NCBI RefSeq assembly: GCF_021917145.1
Contig: NC_061067.1
Location: forward strand, 2,415,631-2,479,630
Direction of reading: 5' to 3'
Origin: Hypomesus transpacificus
Taxonomy: Eukaryota > Chordata > Actinopteri > Osmeriformes > Osmeridae
Length of the DNA: 64,000 nt
Below, one piece after another: positions 35,198 through 46,009 of this stretch (the first letter of the stretch is position 1; every line of letters begins with the position of its first letter). Both the position numbers and the translations under genes were made by a program. A model generated the notes under the pieces. The model saw nothing but the letters and a program-made list of their open reading frames with translations, was not told the DNA's origin and ran no database searches.

Positions 35198-35315
35198 ACA
35201 CACTTCACCAAAGACAGATGACAACATACACGCACAGAATTTGGCACACAGATGTGCTCTTACCTTTACAAAGCACCAGTAGGACCACCAGACACAGCAG
35301 TCTCCGGGGCGTCAT
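31459..35315 (-). CDS. liph: Lipase member H (membrane phosphatidic acid-selective phospholipase A1)
   Basis: Ten coding exons keep phase, listed 5' to 3' on the - strand: 35264-35315, 33504-33892, 33282-33390, 33070-33171, 32836-32925, 32594-32761, 32330-32419, 32104-32212, 31648-31821 and 31459-31543. They encode 455 residues (human LIPH has 451). Exon 1 is a signal peptide ([16 protein letters not shown]). Motifs include [42 protein letters not shown] with nucleophile Ser162, GLDPAGPMF with Asp186, and FVCDHQRS with His256, a complete catalytic triad. The C-terminal PLAT-like part contains [20 protein letters not shown]. The family releases 2-acyl lysophosphatidic acid at the cell surface. 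The paralogue LIPI is a possible alternative name, but the fit to LIPH is better. Confidence 0.93.
35118..35200. repeat. (CA)n microsatellite in liph intron 1
   Basis: An almost uninterrupted CA run of about 80 bp lies 64 bp downstream of the liph exon 1 donor on the coding strand, where it reads as (TG)n. Confidence 0.9.
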
Positions 35316-35784
35316 CCTCACAGAGAGAAGGAGGAGGGAGACAGAAGAGGTAGAGAGAGAGAGAGAAAGACAGAACACCAGCCAGAGTTTGTCTGGGAGA
35401 ACAGAGGCTGTGAGCTAAGTCAGGCAAGGATAGGGAGAGTGAAGTAAGGCAAGGATAGAAAGAGAGGGAGGGAAAGAGAGAGAGGGAGGGAGGACGGGAG
35501 AAGGGGAGGAGACCAGAGAAGACCAGGGTTCCCTCTGAGCTTACAGGGGAGAGATTGATGGACAGGGAAAGATTGAGAAAGTGGGGGTGTTCAGCGGGAG
35601 ACACACACAGAGAGACGTCAGGAGACACACACACACACAGAGGAGGAGGGAAGAAGAGAGCCGCACGTTTAAGTGACTGAGTGGGATGGAGAAGAGCCCA
35701 TACAACCACGACGGAAGTTTACAAAACACAACACCGACCTAAACACACTCTGCCATTGCAACACACACCATTGAACCCCCCCCC

Positions 35785-35815
<31 letters not shown>

Positions 35816-37461
35816 TACAAGAGGAAGAAATGGCACAAATAGTGAATGGATGTTTGCCAACAAATAAATAAACAAGACTCAAAATGAAAACCTCCTAAAT
35901 AATGTTCTGCAGTAGTGCAGTATAGTTTCTGTTCCAAGCAGTAAGAGTAACCTTAAATACAGGCTTGTTCACCACTATAAGCAGGAGCCACATGGACAAC
36001 GGTTATTATTAGCTTCCAATTATCCAGCCCAGCCCAGCCCTGCCAAGCAAGCCTTTCACCTACTGCCTGCCTGACTGACTGCATTAAATGTATAGCATGG
36101 AGTTTAAATACATATAATCTTTACCCACAGCACAGGGCAGTGGCATCAAACAGCTCAAATGTTTCCAGTGCGCTCCAGGGTGTGTGTGAGTGTCTGTGTG
36201 TGTGTGTTCATCGGTCTGGTGGCCAGCTCCACTGTCTTCCACATTGGAATAGACACAGGTGCACGCAGGTGATCCAGCAGAGGAGACAGAAAGATGTGAT
36301 AAAGAGGTCACAATGTTCTACCAGGATTAAAGAGCTTAACCCCTCTCTCTCTCTCTCTCTCTCCCCCAGACCACGCCCCCAGTCACCATCTGACCACAGG
36401 ACTGGATAATAGAGAGGAGACTTGGGATTGGAGGAGAAAGATGACAGGACTCTGGTGTGTGTGTTCCTCAGGGTTGACTCCATAGTAGGGGACAGAGGAC
36501 CTAGCAGGGACCACCATGTAGAGGCAGGGTCAGGGGGGTGTGGTGCCTGATGCTTTATGTCTGTGTCCTGTTTGTGTACAGGTCACAGCTTTCACACACA
36601 CACTCACTCACACACATTGAGCCGTCTCCTGGTTTGAACCGTTCGAAACGAGGCTAGGCGAGGGTGAGAGAAATGATGATGTACATTTCCCCCTTCTACC
36701 ATTAGTCTCAGCAGCTGATTAGATAGCCTTGGCCTAAAAACAGGAATCCTCTGAAAACAATAGCACAGGAGATGACTATTTAACTTTTTGGAGTATCTGG
36801 GTATGTTATCAGATGGGACCTTTCAGTAAGTGTAAAAAATACATTAGTATTCTGTTAGATAGGCAACTGTTTACCTCAAGATCAGCAGAGAAGGTTGAAC
36901 TGTGTATACTATGATCATGGGGAAGTTATTAGTATCGAGGTATATTACTATACATTACCTTAAAGGTCATGTAAGAAAGATATGAGTGTTATAGCAGACA
37001 AAAGGAAATTATATTTTGTGGGTGACCAACTTGACTTGTGGTTCAGTCAGTTTCCGGCTGTTGTTCTGATTAGGCCTCTGTGTGTTTGCATGTGTGAAGC
37101 AGAATGGAACACTTAACACTAAGAAGGGGCAAAATCAAATTCACTAAGGTAACTTTAAATGTTAAACATTTCCATTTAGACAAATATGCATTATACAAAC
37201 CAACAAATCATCAGGAGCATATACAGAATTATTGAAGTCCTGTATTCAGTCCACACACTTACAATTACAGTTCAATCTTAGAGACCATGACCCCTGACAG
37301 GACTGATATAACACACAGGTTTGTTCTGAAGACACACAAGGAGAAAACATGTTTTAAGAGGCTTAATAAGAACTGATGAGCTGATTAGCCACCACTTCGC
37401 GGACGGAGCAGTGGAGCCGGTTCGTGGCGCCTCGTCGACGCGGCTGAGCCGTTGTGAAGAC
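35316..37461. other. Intergenic region upstream of liph, including its probable promoter
   Basis: The stretch 35320-35700 is GA-rich on + and should contain the liph 5' UTR and promoter. A (CA)n tract is at 35788-35815 and a (CT)n tract at 36345-36362. No coding gene is recognised. The stretch from about 37270 to 37461 is probably the 3' UTR of the stomatin-like gene. Confidence 0.5.
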
Positions 37462-39334
37462 TCAGGGGGTTCCGCAGAGAAGTGAGCCCAGCAGGTCACG
37501 GGGAACAGGGACCACCAGGGTGGAGGTGTGGTCTGTGACCGCAGAGTTGAGAGACTGCAGGTAGCGCAGCTCCAGGGCAACCGGGGAGGACGACATCAAT
37601 AACCCCGCCTCCATCAGGAAGCGAGACGCCTCCACTTCTCCTTCAGCCAAGATCAGCTGCCACACACACACACAGTGACCCACAGACCCACACACACAGT
37701 GACCCACAGGGTTTAGTGAGCTATCAATGAGCTACAATTATTAATACTACGCCCATGCTTATACCACACACCCGCACCGTGCAACCACATTGCATGACCT
37801 GCTAGTATATCAAGTACAGCTGTACATGTCACGTCTTCATGTAGCAGATGTTTCATCCTAAGCAAAGTACAGGTAGGGGATTTGAACCGGCGACCCGTTG
37901 ATCTGTAGGGGACGCCTCTAACCCTGAGGTAAAGCCCTCCCCAACATGGCTAGAGAGGGAGACGTGGGTGGATGAGCCACACACCAGAAGGAAATCTCTT
38001 CGGGTGGTTGTGTGGTAGGCACAGTGCTCCGCTCAGACGCGACGACACAAACATGCAAGCTGCAAGGCTGATAGGACCGAAGCTGACAGCACATGACAGA
38101 ATGCACCATCTCGAACAAGGACAGTGTGTGTGTGTGTAGTGTGTACCTTAGCATGTGCCTCCCTCACAGCCTCCGCCTCGGCCGCCATACTCCTCTGTAG
38201 ACCAGGGGGGAGGGTCACGTCTCTCAGCTCCACCCTCTCCACCTGCACCCCCCACCTCTCAGACGCGGCGGAGAGCAGCTCCTGGATCAAGAACGCTCGT
38301 TTACACAAGACACACGCCTACCGCTCCGCTGGGAAATAATGCTGAGAGGTCACCAACTCGTGGACGACACTCTTAAACACATACATACATACACTGAAAT
38401 ACACTTACTTCTATTTTATGTGAGACCTTCCCTCGCTGTGTGACTGCGTCTGTCAGCGTGTGTGCTCAGAGTAGCCCTAAGTGTGGCCTGTGCCAGGGTG
38501 TGTGTGGCCAAGGTGGCATCTGCCACCTGTGTCACCCACAGAGCAGGCTCAACCACACGGTAGAACATCACAGCGTCCACTTTTAACGGCACCCAATCAG
38601 CAGTCAGCACCTGGAGAGGGGCGGGACATGGTCACGGACAGACCTATCAGAGATGGGATGTGAGTGTGGGAGAGGGACAGAGGCCTTGGTGTGTTAGCAT
38701 AATACAGACCTCTTGTGGTGGGATGTTGAACGAAACCGTTCTCAGGTCTACTTTCTGGATGGTGTCCAACCAGGGAATTATCCAGAAGAGTCCTGCACAG
38801 GAGAGAGATTCCTGTCATTTGCCGTTAGACTCCTAAATGTGCAGGCGCTGTGCTCTGAACACCCGGGATTTGTTTAGGAGAAACGGGAAACGGCACCCGG
38901 TCCTTTGGCCTGTCCCTTAATGACACGTCCCAAACGGAACACGACAGCTCTTTCATACTCCTGGACCACCTGGAGAAGAGAGAATCCTAACTTCAAACAC
39001 ACAAACAGAAATGTATGCCCACGCTAATATATTGTAGGCTACAGCGTTTATTGTTTCTGACCTGACCTTCACACAGCTCCAAACGGACAAGGGAAAGGTA
39101 GCGAGGATGAGGAGGAGCGACAGAAAAGTCAGGATTGTCCCGCAAATGTGCAAACCGCCATCGTGAAGCTTTTCGGCTAATGAGAGTGGACAAGCACACG
39201 TTAGCATATATTATATTGTACGCCAGAATTATGAATTTCAAACAGTTAATCGTGCTCTTACCTGGCTCCGAATCATGGTGGCGGGCTCTTGCGGCATCCT
39301 GCACATCAACTCCTACCCTGTTTCGGTCTGGCAT
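37462..39334 (-). CDS. Stomatin-family membrane protein (STOM/STOML3-like), frame-disrupted in exon 5
   Basis: Seven exons on the - strand, 5' to 3': 39262-39334, 39067-39176, 38897-38969, 38710-38792, 38409-38610, 38147-38281 and 37462-37656. A charged N-terminus is followed by a hydrophobic hairpin (ICGTILTFLSLLLILATFPL), the SPFH start VVQEYERAVVFRLGRVI, AKGPGLFWIIPWLD and VDLRTVSFNIPPQE. It ends with RSMAAEAEAVREAHAK, LILAEGEVEASRFL and ALELRYLQSL. This is the stomatin layout: monotopic scaffold proteins that oligomerise at cholesterol-rich membrane and modulate channels. Exon 5 is 202 bp where 204 is needed. Within a CACACAC stretch (38458-38464) two bases appear to be missing relative to the family, so the literal frame stops within exon 5 although exons 6 and 7 remain intact. 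A sequencing or assembly slip, or a recent null allele, are both possible. Which paralogue (STOM, STOML3 or podocin-like) is unclear. Confidence 0.82.
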
Positions 39335-39711
39335 CACTCGCCTCTTGAATTAGTTCGTATTCACCACTTATTGGGGATAATTCAACCGGTAGGCTGTTTA
39401 CTGACTAAACTAGCGTGCCCGTTTTCCATGACTCATGGGCACCAATTACTCTGCCCTACTCACTTAGCCAATACAAAGGGCTTTAGCGAAGAACGCGTCA
39501 AGTGTCTTCATGCTGTAATATCGCTTTATGCCGGTACAGTTTGTTGCAAAGTAGATTATTTGTGTGCAAGAATAACTGAAGAGTAAATGCAGCAAAAATG
39601 CAATAGCTTAGTTTAGTGACACTTGTAACAAAACACTCGTTACTCACTCGTGGGTGACGTCCTTCAAGCGTCACGGGTATCATTGTAAAATGCATGTTCA
39701 CACTGCGGGAG

Positions 39712-39759
<48 letters not shown>

Positions 39760-40136
39760 CCTGTGTCATAACTGTGGCCGGAGTCGGTGGTACTTTTGTT
39801 CAGCATGTAGGTTTTGTCTTAGCCTCATTCGCTCGTGCTCTTAGTTGTCGAAACATAATCTATGTGTAAGGATTTAAGCGGAAAAAAATCTAATTAAGTA
39901 GGCCTACTGATCATCTGGAGTTGACGAAGACGGCTGTATTTGACAGAACAATTAATGATTAGAACTAGAAAACAGCCGCGGCATCAGGACAGATAGATCA
40001 CAGCAAAAAGGGAGGAGAGGAGCGGAGAAGAAAAGTGAAGGTATAGGTTATTCGTGAGAAACTTAGAACAACTGTGTTACAGTGTTGGGTCTACTGGCTG
40101 AGGGCATAAGTGTGATAGCCCTGTTGGGTTGATACC
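39335..40136. other. Shared upstream region of the stomatin-like and SH2D1-like genes
   Basis: The two genes are divergent, with about 800 bp between start codons, so both promoters should lie here. A (GC)/(CA)n tract is at 39710-39754. No clear TATA box was assigned. The translational start of the SH2D1-like gene has a good context (gataccATGG). Confidence 0.45.
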
Positions 40137-40765
40137 ATGGCAGCATCCTTGCCTGCGTACCATGGGTCAATTAGCAAGCTGGAAGGTGAGACTCTTCTGA
40201 GTGGGAAGGGCAAGGAAGGAGCCTACCTCATCAGAGACAGTGAGACCATACAGGGAGCCATGTGTCTCTGTGTGTAGTAAGTATAGACCTGCGCCTACCC
40301 CAGTCTTTATATCCGTATTTATATCTCTTGTCTGAGGTTAAAAAAAGAGATACAAAAGTATTTTATTTATTTTTAAAAACTTTGTTTGATTCAGCACTAG
40401 TCATGCATATTTCCTTGTATTTGAATTATATCAGATTGGTATGTTTTGTACTTAGTTTTAGTTTTGTACACCCAGATGCCTTCAAACGTATCAATCATTT
40501 AAAAATAGCAGAATACCCTGAAACAACCAGGAACTTCACAGAAGTTTTTTTCTGTCAAAGATATCTAATGTTGCATCATGCAGAAATTGCAACCAGTATG
40601 AGTATGTCGCTGTCTAAAGACATAAAGAACCACTGTGACACTGTATTCTGTCTCTCTCCCTTTTCCATGTTGTATATTTGCCCTGTTTGTTATTGCAGCA
40701 AACAGAAGGTGGTGTATACCTACAGATTACTTCAGACACACAATGGTTACTTCACTCTTCAGGTA

Positions 40766-40852
<87 letters not shown>

Positions 40853-41934
40853 ACATGCAATTGATAGATGAAGTGAATTGCTGGCATGCACTGTCATACC
40901 AAGCCAACTACCACACTGACCAAGTTCCCCTCCCTAAAGGCTGCAGCTGGAGTGGAGGAGAAGTTCTTTAAGACCATACAAGATTTAATCAGCCATTACA
41001 AAAGGAGGGACCAGGGCCTGGCTGTTCATCTTCGTCACTCAGTCAAAAGGAAGACTCTGCTTCAACTTCCGGCTCCCGTAGTACCAGACGAAGACAATGA
41101 ATATGAGAGTACGTAAACGACACACTGCGGCAAACACGTTTCGAGGTTGTTCGTTATTTGCGTGAAGTTAAAAGGTACACTCGAATCAGAGTCAGAAAGG
41201 GTTTTGCAGTTTTTCACAATTGCTAAAACACTAAACCCCATTTTTTGAATCAAATGCTCAGTGAACTAAACCAATGTGTCAAATCAGACACTCTTTTGCC
41301 AAACTCTAAATACATTCTCATTCACTTAACACATTTTGCACTGTGATGCATTTGTGCTGCAAAATGGTAAACACAGGCGGCAAACAGTAAACACAACTAC
41401 AACACAGTTGTCATCTGTAAAACACAGTGACTCAAAATTGTTCACACTTGTTTCTAATACAACACTTTTCTCAACCCAATTGAAAAGTTGTTCTCTGTGT
41501 GGCGGTGAAAGGTCTATGACCTATTGCAAGGTCTATGACCGAAACTCATATACCAGGGTAAATGTCCTACAGGCAATGGAATTGGCCTGTGGTGACATAG
41601 GTGTGGAGTTTTTTCAAGGCTGGATCCAGCACACCAGAGGGTTTTTACCCCATTTTACTTTGTTGCAGATGCAAGTGTGCACCAACACACACACACACAT
41701 CAAATGAATCGATGACAAACAAGTCACTCTATGGTCATACGAAACCAATCTGAGATTCATAAGAAACAACAGTGTACAACCTGTAAATATAGCCCAGTCT
41801 TGTGTGTCTTTAACCTGCCCCGGTGACGTTGAAAATAGCTCAACACTTCTTATTTGGTTCTTGTTTCTCACTGTCCTTTCCTTTATTGTGAAGATATCCC
41901 TTCAGAAGACTATGTCGATGTCCTGCCTTCCTGA
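40137..41934 (+). CDS. sh2d1b: SH2 domain adaptor, SH2D1B (EAT-2)-like
   Basis: Four coding exons keep phase: 40137-40276, 40699-40762, 40940-41108 and 41894-41934 (137 residues; human EAT-2 has 132). A single SH2 domain fills most of the protein: PAYHGSISKLEGETLL, then the phosphotyrosine pocket YLIRDSE with Arg33, then MCLCVYKQKVVYTYRLLQ. The tail contains NEYENIPSEDYVDVLP, closely matching the EAT-2 C-terminal DYVDVLP tyrosine motif. SAP-type RYFRKIK with the Fyn-binding arginine is absent (EEKFFKTI instead), favouring EAT-2 over SAP. The family couples SLAM receptors to signalling in NK and other leukocytes. Exon 3 follows TCCCTAAAG. Intron 3 holds a transposase relic. Confidence 0.88.
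40769..40855. repeat. (CA)n microsatellite at the 5' end of the SH2D1-like intron 2
   Basis: A CA run of about 85 bp begins six bases after the exon 2 donor (gtactc). Confidence 0.95.
41207..41695 (+). mobile_element. IS630/Tc1-like DNA transposon remnant with transposase C-terminus
   Basis: The left end CAGTTTTTCACAATTGCTAA resembles the termini of the two elements downstream. At 41520-41670 the + strand reads KVYDRNSYTRVNVLQAMELA and CGDIGVEFFQGWIQHTRGFL. This matches the C-terminal region of a teleost IS630/Tc1-like (DDE_3 type) transposase as I remember it. The DDE catalytic core is missing and no right terminus was found, so it is a truncated relic within intron 3 of the SH2D1-like gene. 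Confidence 0.65.
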
Positions 41935-42296
41935 CCAGCCCACCTGGAAGATCTGTTTGAAGAAACCCAACTTCTGGTTTGGTGTAGGTCTACTGACCAT
42001 ACCCAACTGACCAAATGCCAAGAGAGTATGAGGATCACAGTGTCAGTGCTGAAACCGTATTGTCCTCTTTGTGACTTTGACAGTTTTGTTTGTTTCTTGC
42101 TTATATTCAGAAGATTGCAGATAGTTTCATTTAAATGCTTAAATGTACAAATATATTTTCAAAATGTAATCTACGGAGGTTACAAATGTAACCCCCCCTC
42201 CCCCCGTTTATGTTCAAAACACTTTGTCACCATGTTTTCACACCTTAACTTTCATGCAGGCCAGTTTGCTTTCAGTTTGCTTTTCAAGTATGATTA

Positions 42297-43546
42297 CAGT
42301 TTTTCTCAATTGTTAAGACACATTTCTTGAATGTGTACCGTATTTTCCCCAAACTCTATACACACATCTTCATACTTACACTGTTTTGGCCAAACCCTTG
42401 ACTTTTGACCCAAAATCGAACACTGTCGTATAAACCTAACTTTGCATTCAAAATACCCACAAAGCCCTCAAATTCATCCTTCTGAATACTCTTTACACAC
42501 TGCTGGGAGGAATTGAAAACACCATTATAAAGAGGTTTTCAAGAACCATTGACTATAACATGTACCTGAATTTAAAATATGTTTCAGCTCATGAGTTTGA
42601 CATGATGTAAATCATAAAACTCACAATTACTGCAATTGTCCTTCTTACAGGCTGTTTATTTTCAATTTACATTATACAGCAATTGCATTTTGAGCTCTTG
42701 TTACTGTAGAGGTCACAGTATACAAATAGTAGTACTGCACAAATGTATTGCTGCAAAGTGTAAAGCTGCACATTGTAATTTGGGGAACAAAGGCTGAGAA
42801 AACAAGGAAAAATACAAATTATTTTTACCCGGATAATAGAGCTTGGGTACGCAACAGTACTGTTCATTCTGGGTCAGTAGCATCCTATCTCTGACTAGGG
42901 TCAGGCCAGAGATTTTCCTCAACATCACAGGCAATGTTTTCCCAAGCCAAACAGCAGGGAAAATGCCCCTGAATGCTTGAGCCATCCCTGACAAGACTCC
43001 ACAGCAATGTCCCATAAGCTTCTTCCATGGCTTGGAGAAGGTTGTTCTGTCAAAGGGATTTCTGTCATAGTGTGGCATGGATCTCATTTGAGATTGGTTG
43101 TTCCTCTGACTCTTCATCTCCCTTGTCCACCTCCTCTCATTCTGACATTTCTGACAATTCTGCCTCTTCCTCCGATATTTGCATCCATGATTTCAAAGTA
43201 CAGATGAGTTACCTTTGTATTCATTCCAAACCCCAGATTGCTTGTTAACTATATTTGCTTGTTAGTGCTTACACATGGATAATTGGTTGTTAAGGGTGTT
43301 TGAATTGCGCTGGTTTGGGTTTACTTATCAAACTGCAGTATTTTCTGAATGACATAATGGTGATAATTGTGTCTTAAAGTGAGAGTTGTGTTTAGACTTT
43401 TGCAAAAAAAGTGTGAATGAACCTGACAAATGTGTCAAAAAGGGTAAATTGTGTTTAAAAATTGGGGTACATGGTTTTTCTGCTAGGATTTGGCTAAATG
43501 GTTTTGTGAGGATGGCTTTTTTGTGTGTTAGCAATCGAGAAAAACT
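42297..43546 (-). mobile_element. IS630/Tc1-like DNA transposon remnant, about 1.25 kb
   Basis: The left terminus CAGTTTTTCTCAATTGTTAA is preceded by TA. Near 43530-43546 the imperfect inverse TTAGCAATCGAGAAAAACTT marks the right end. On the - strand, 42890-43040 encodes degraded DIAVESCQGWLKHSG and then AWENIACDVEENLWPDPSQR, homologous to the transposase C-terminus also seen at 41.6 kb. At least one frame change separates the two pieces and no full transposase remains. Confidence 0.65.
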
Positions 43547-43940
43547 TAGTAGCCTATGGCTCAAGTTGGTTAATTTTCATTATTTAAAGTGTAGGAGTCT
43601 CTTAGTGATGTGGATTAGTGAGCTGCCTACACCTAATAAAAAAACTGAGCTGTGTGAAAAATATCAGGACATGTATCTTGCCATAGTTCATACCACATTT
43701 TCCATGATGTACAGGATCTAATGACGAGCCTGTAGTTGCTTTCAGTCAAATTACAGATGTTCTTGCCAATCGCAGTTCGTCTCCTTTAGTTCATACGGTA
43801 AACTGATTCAAGCGTGAATTTTTAAATAATCAACCCTGTTGTTTGGAAAAATAATAATGGCTTGACATTTAACTTAAACAAATATTTTTCAGGGGACTTA
43901 TAAAGCGCACAAGCGTCTTTGGTTTGTTTTCTGTGGTATA

Positions 43941-44687
43941 CAGTTTTTTACAGTCGCTAGGACACATTTCTCAATACTTAAGTCACGTTTTCAAAACTCT
44001 TCACAGTGAGCACAACAGAAGTCATATGGGCTAAACTGTGGATCATTTATCATTGTTTTGGCACAAAATGCATTCAATGACTACATCTTTCAAATTACAT
44101 TCATTCTTTTCTCACTTCGACACAACAACTGCCAAAACTATGTACCTATAGGCCAATTTGCACATGCTTACATACTGTTTTCAAAACTGTTAAACTTCAG
44201 TTCAAAACAATAACATAATCCAAAACTGAATGAGACAGAAATGTGCTAAATTTCTACAGTTATATTGTAATGAAATATATTTCAAATCAAAACATAAAAT
44301 GCTATAAAATGATATCTATGGAAGGGTTGTGCTAGGTGAGGAAAGGGATACAGAGAGAAGAAATCAGCCAACATTTGTATGGGACAATGTAGCATTTCAC
44401 CTGTTTTACATAAGAAAACTTTGTATAATGCTACTTATTGTTGGTGATTTTTAGGTCATTGTCTTGCGGATGACAAAGTATGTTAGTTGGCTGTCAACCT
44501 TTGCTAGTGTTACGGAAGAATTAGTTGATTTTTAGACATGTATGAAGTGATTTGGTAGTTTTAGTGCATTTTGAATGTGAAATTAACTGCTGTGCCGAGC
44601 TGAAAGTTGGTTAGGACAACTGTGTTAAGAGTTTTGAAAACGTGATTTAAGTATTGAGAAATGGGTCCTAGCGACTGTAAAAAACTG
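43941..44687. mobile_element. 747-bp non-autonomous element with about 60-bp terminal inverted repeats and TA target sites
   Basis: The left end CAGTTTTTTACAGTCGCTAG and following bases (to about 43998) are the near-perfect reverse complement of 44620-44687. TA flanks both ends (43939-43940 and 44688-44689), as in the IS630/Tc1/mariner superfamily. Its termini resemble those of the two neighbouring relics, so it is probably a deletion derivative moved by the same kind of transposase. The interior is non-coding. Confidence 0.8.
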
Positions 44688-44696
44688 TAATACATA

Positions 44697-44765
44697 TTGC
44701 CTAAGAGCGTCCTCTGCTGTGTATTTAGCTTTTTGCCTAAGAGCGCCCTCTGCTGTGTATTTAGT
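44697..44765. repeat. 36-bp tandem duplication
   Basis: TTGCCTAAGAGCG followed by CCTCTGCTGTGTATTTAG occurs twice in direct succession with one mismatch, immediately beside the transposon at 43941-44687. Confidence 0.85.
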
Positions 44766-45437
44766 AGGCATGTTGTCGGATTACCCAACAAATGCGATTT
44801 GTAGAGGGGTGAATTAACTTTCAAAAATATTTCAACATAGAACAGATTTTTGTTTTTTGGGAACATATGTCAAAAAACCATAATACAACAAGATAAACAT
44901 ACAATTCAAACACATACACAGTGAAAAGAGTCTACAAAATATGTTTCGTTTCAGAAATAAATATTGTCATTCCTTTCTTAAGAAGATAGACCGGTCCGCT
45001 TTACGAAAATCTAAGCGGGAGGAAGTAGAACGAGTTGTTGTGTCTGGTACAGTACTGTACCCAACGGGCTCCAAAAATAACAGCAAGTATGTCTCAGGAC
45101 AGTGAAATATGTATCTCAGAACATGAAAATGTGGCTGCATATAAGGCTTCAGTCTGTATGCTGTAAGGTCAATTAGTTGTTAGTTAGCAACATACTGGGG
45201 TTCAATTGAAGTTAGATTGTTAATAGTTGGCTTGGGTAGCCCCGTGCTAGCAACCCACACAAGCAGTCAGCTGTATTTAGCTGCTAAACTCTTAATGTCA
45301 TTTAGCTGGTTATTAACAATTTAATTACGTAGTGCTAGGATTGGTGCCGGTTAAGATCAGCTAGCTAGCTACAAAGACGAAATATTATTGTCTAACTCAA
45401 AGTACATTTGGCAACTTTTGTGTCCTGTCCTTGCAGA

Positions 45438-45962
45438 ATGGATTTGACAACATGTCTGAAGTCACTCCTTCTAGCTATCCAACAATACGGGGACAATAGA
45501 TCTGCTCAAAATACAGCCCAACTCCAAAAACAAGTGGAGGTAAGTCTAACTGATTAAAGAGAGTTTTGTGACCAGATTCATATCAGTCAAGTAACTGTGT
45601 GTGTGTGTGTGTGTGTGTGTAGGTGGTCTTAGGGCAGAGATGCGATCGTCTGCTGTCATCGGGTCAGGTGTTGCCCAGTGAGTGTGTGAGTGGGCTGGTG
45701 GAGCTGGCTGGGGACCCAAACACCAACCCTGCTCTTACAGGAAGCATCATCTCTCTGCTGGCTCAGTTTGGTAAGTTCACCGCTCTCTTTCTCTCTCTTT
45801 CTCTCTCTTTCTCTCTCCCTCTCTCTCTGGGTCAAAACGACTTGAGGGCAGGGGCATGTATGGCTACATAGAACCCCCCTGTACATCTCTTTGGAAAAAA
45901 GCCTCTGCTAAATAAACACAATAGAATTTATATTACGGAAAGTATTGGAGATGTTTACGTGT

Positions 45963-46009
<47 letters not shown>

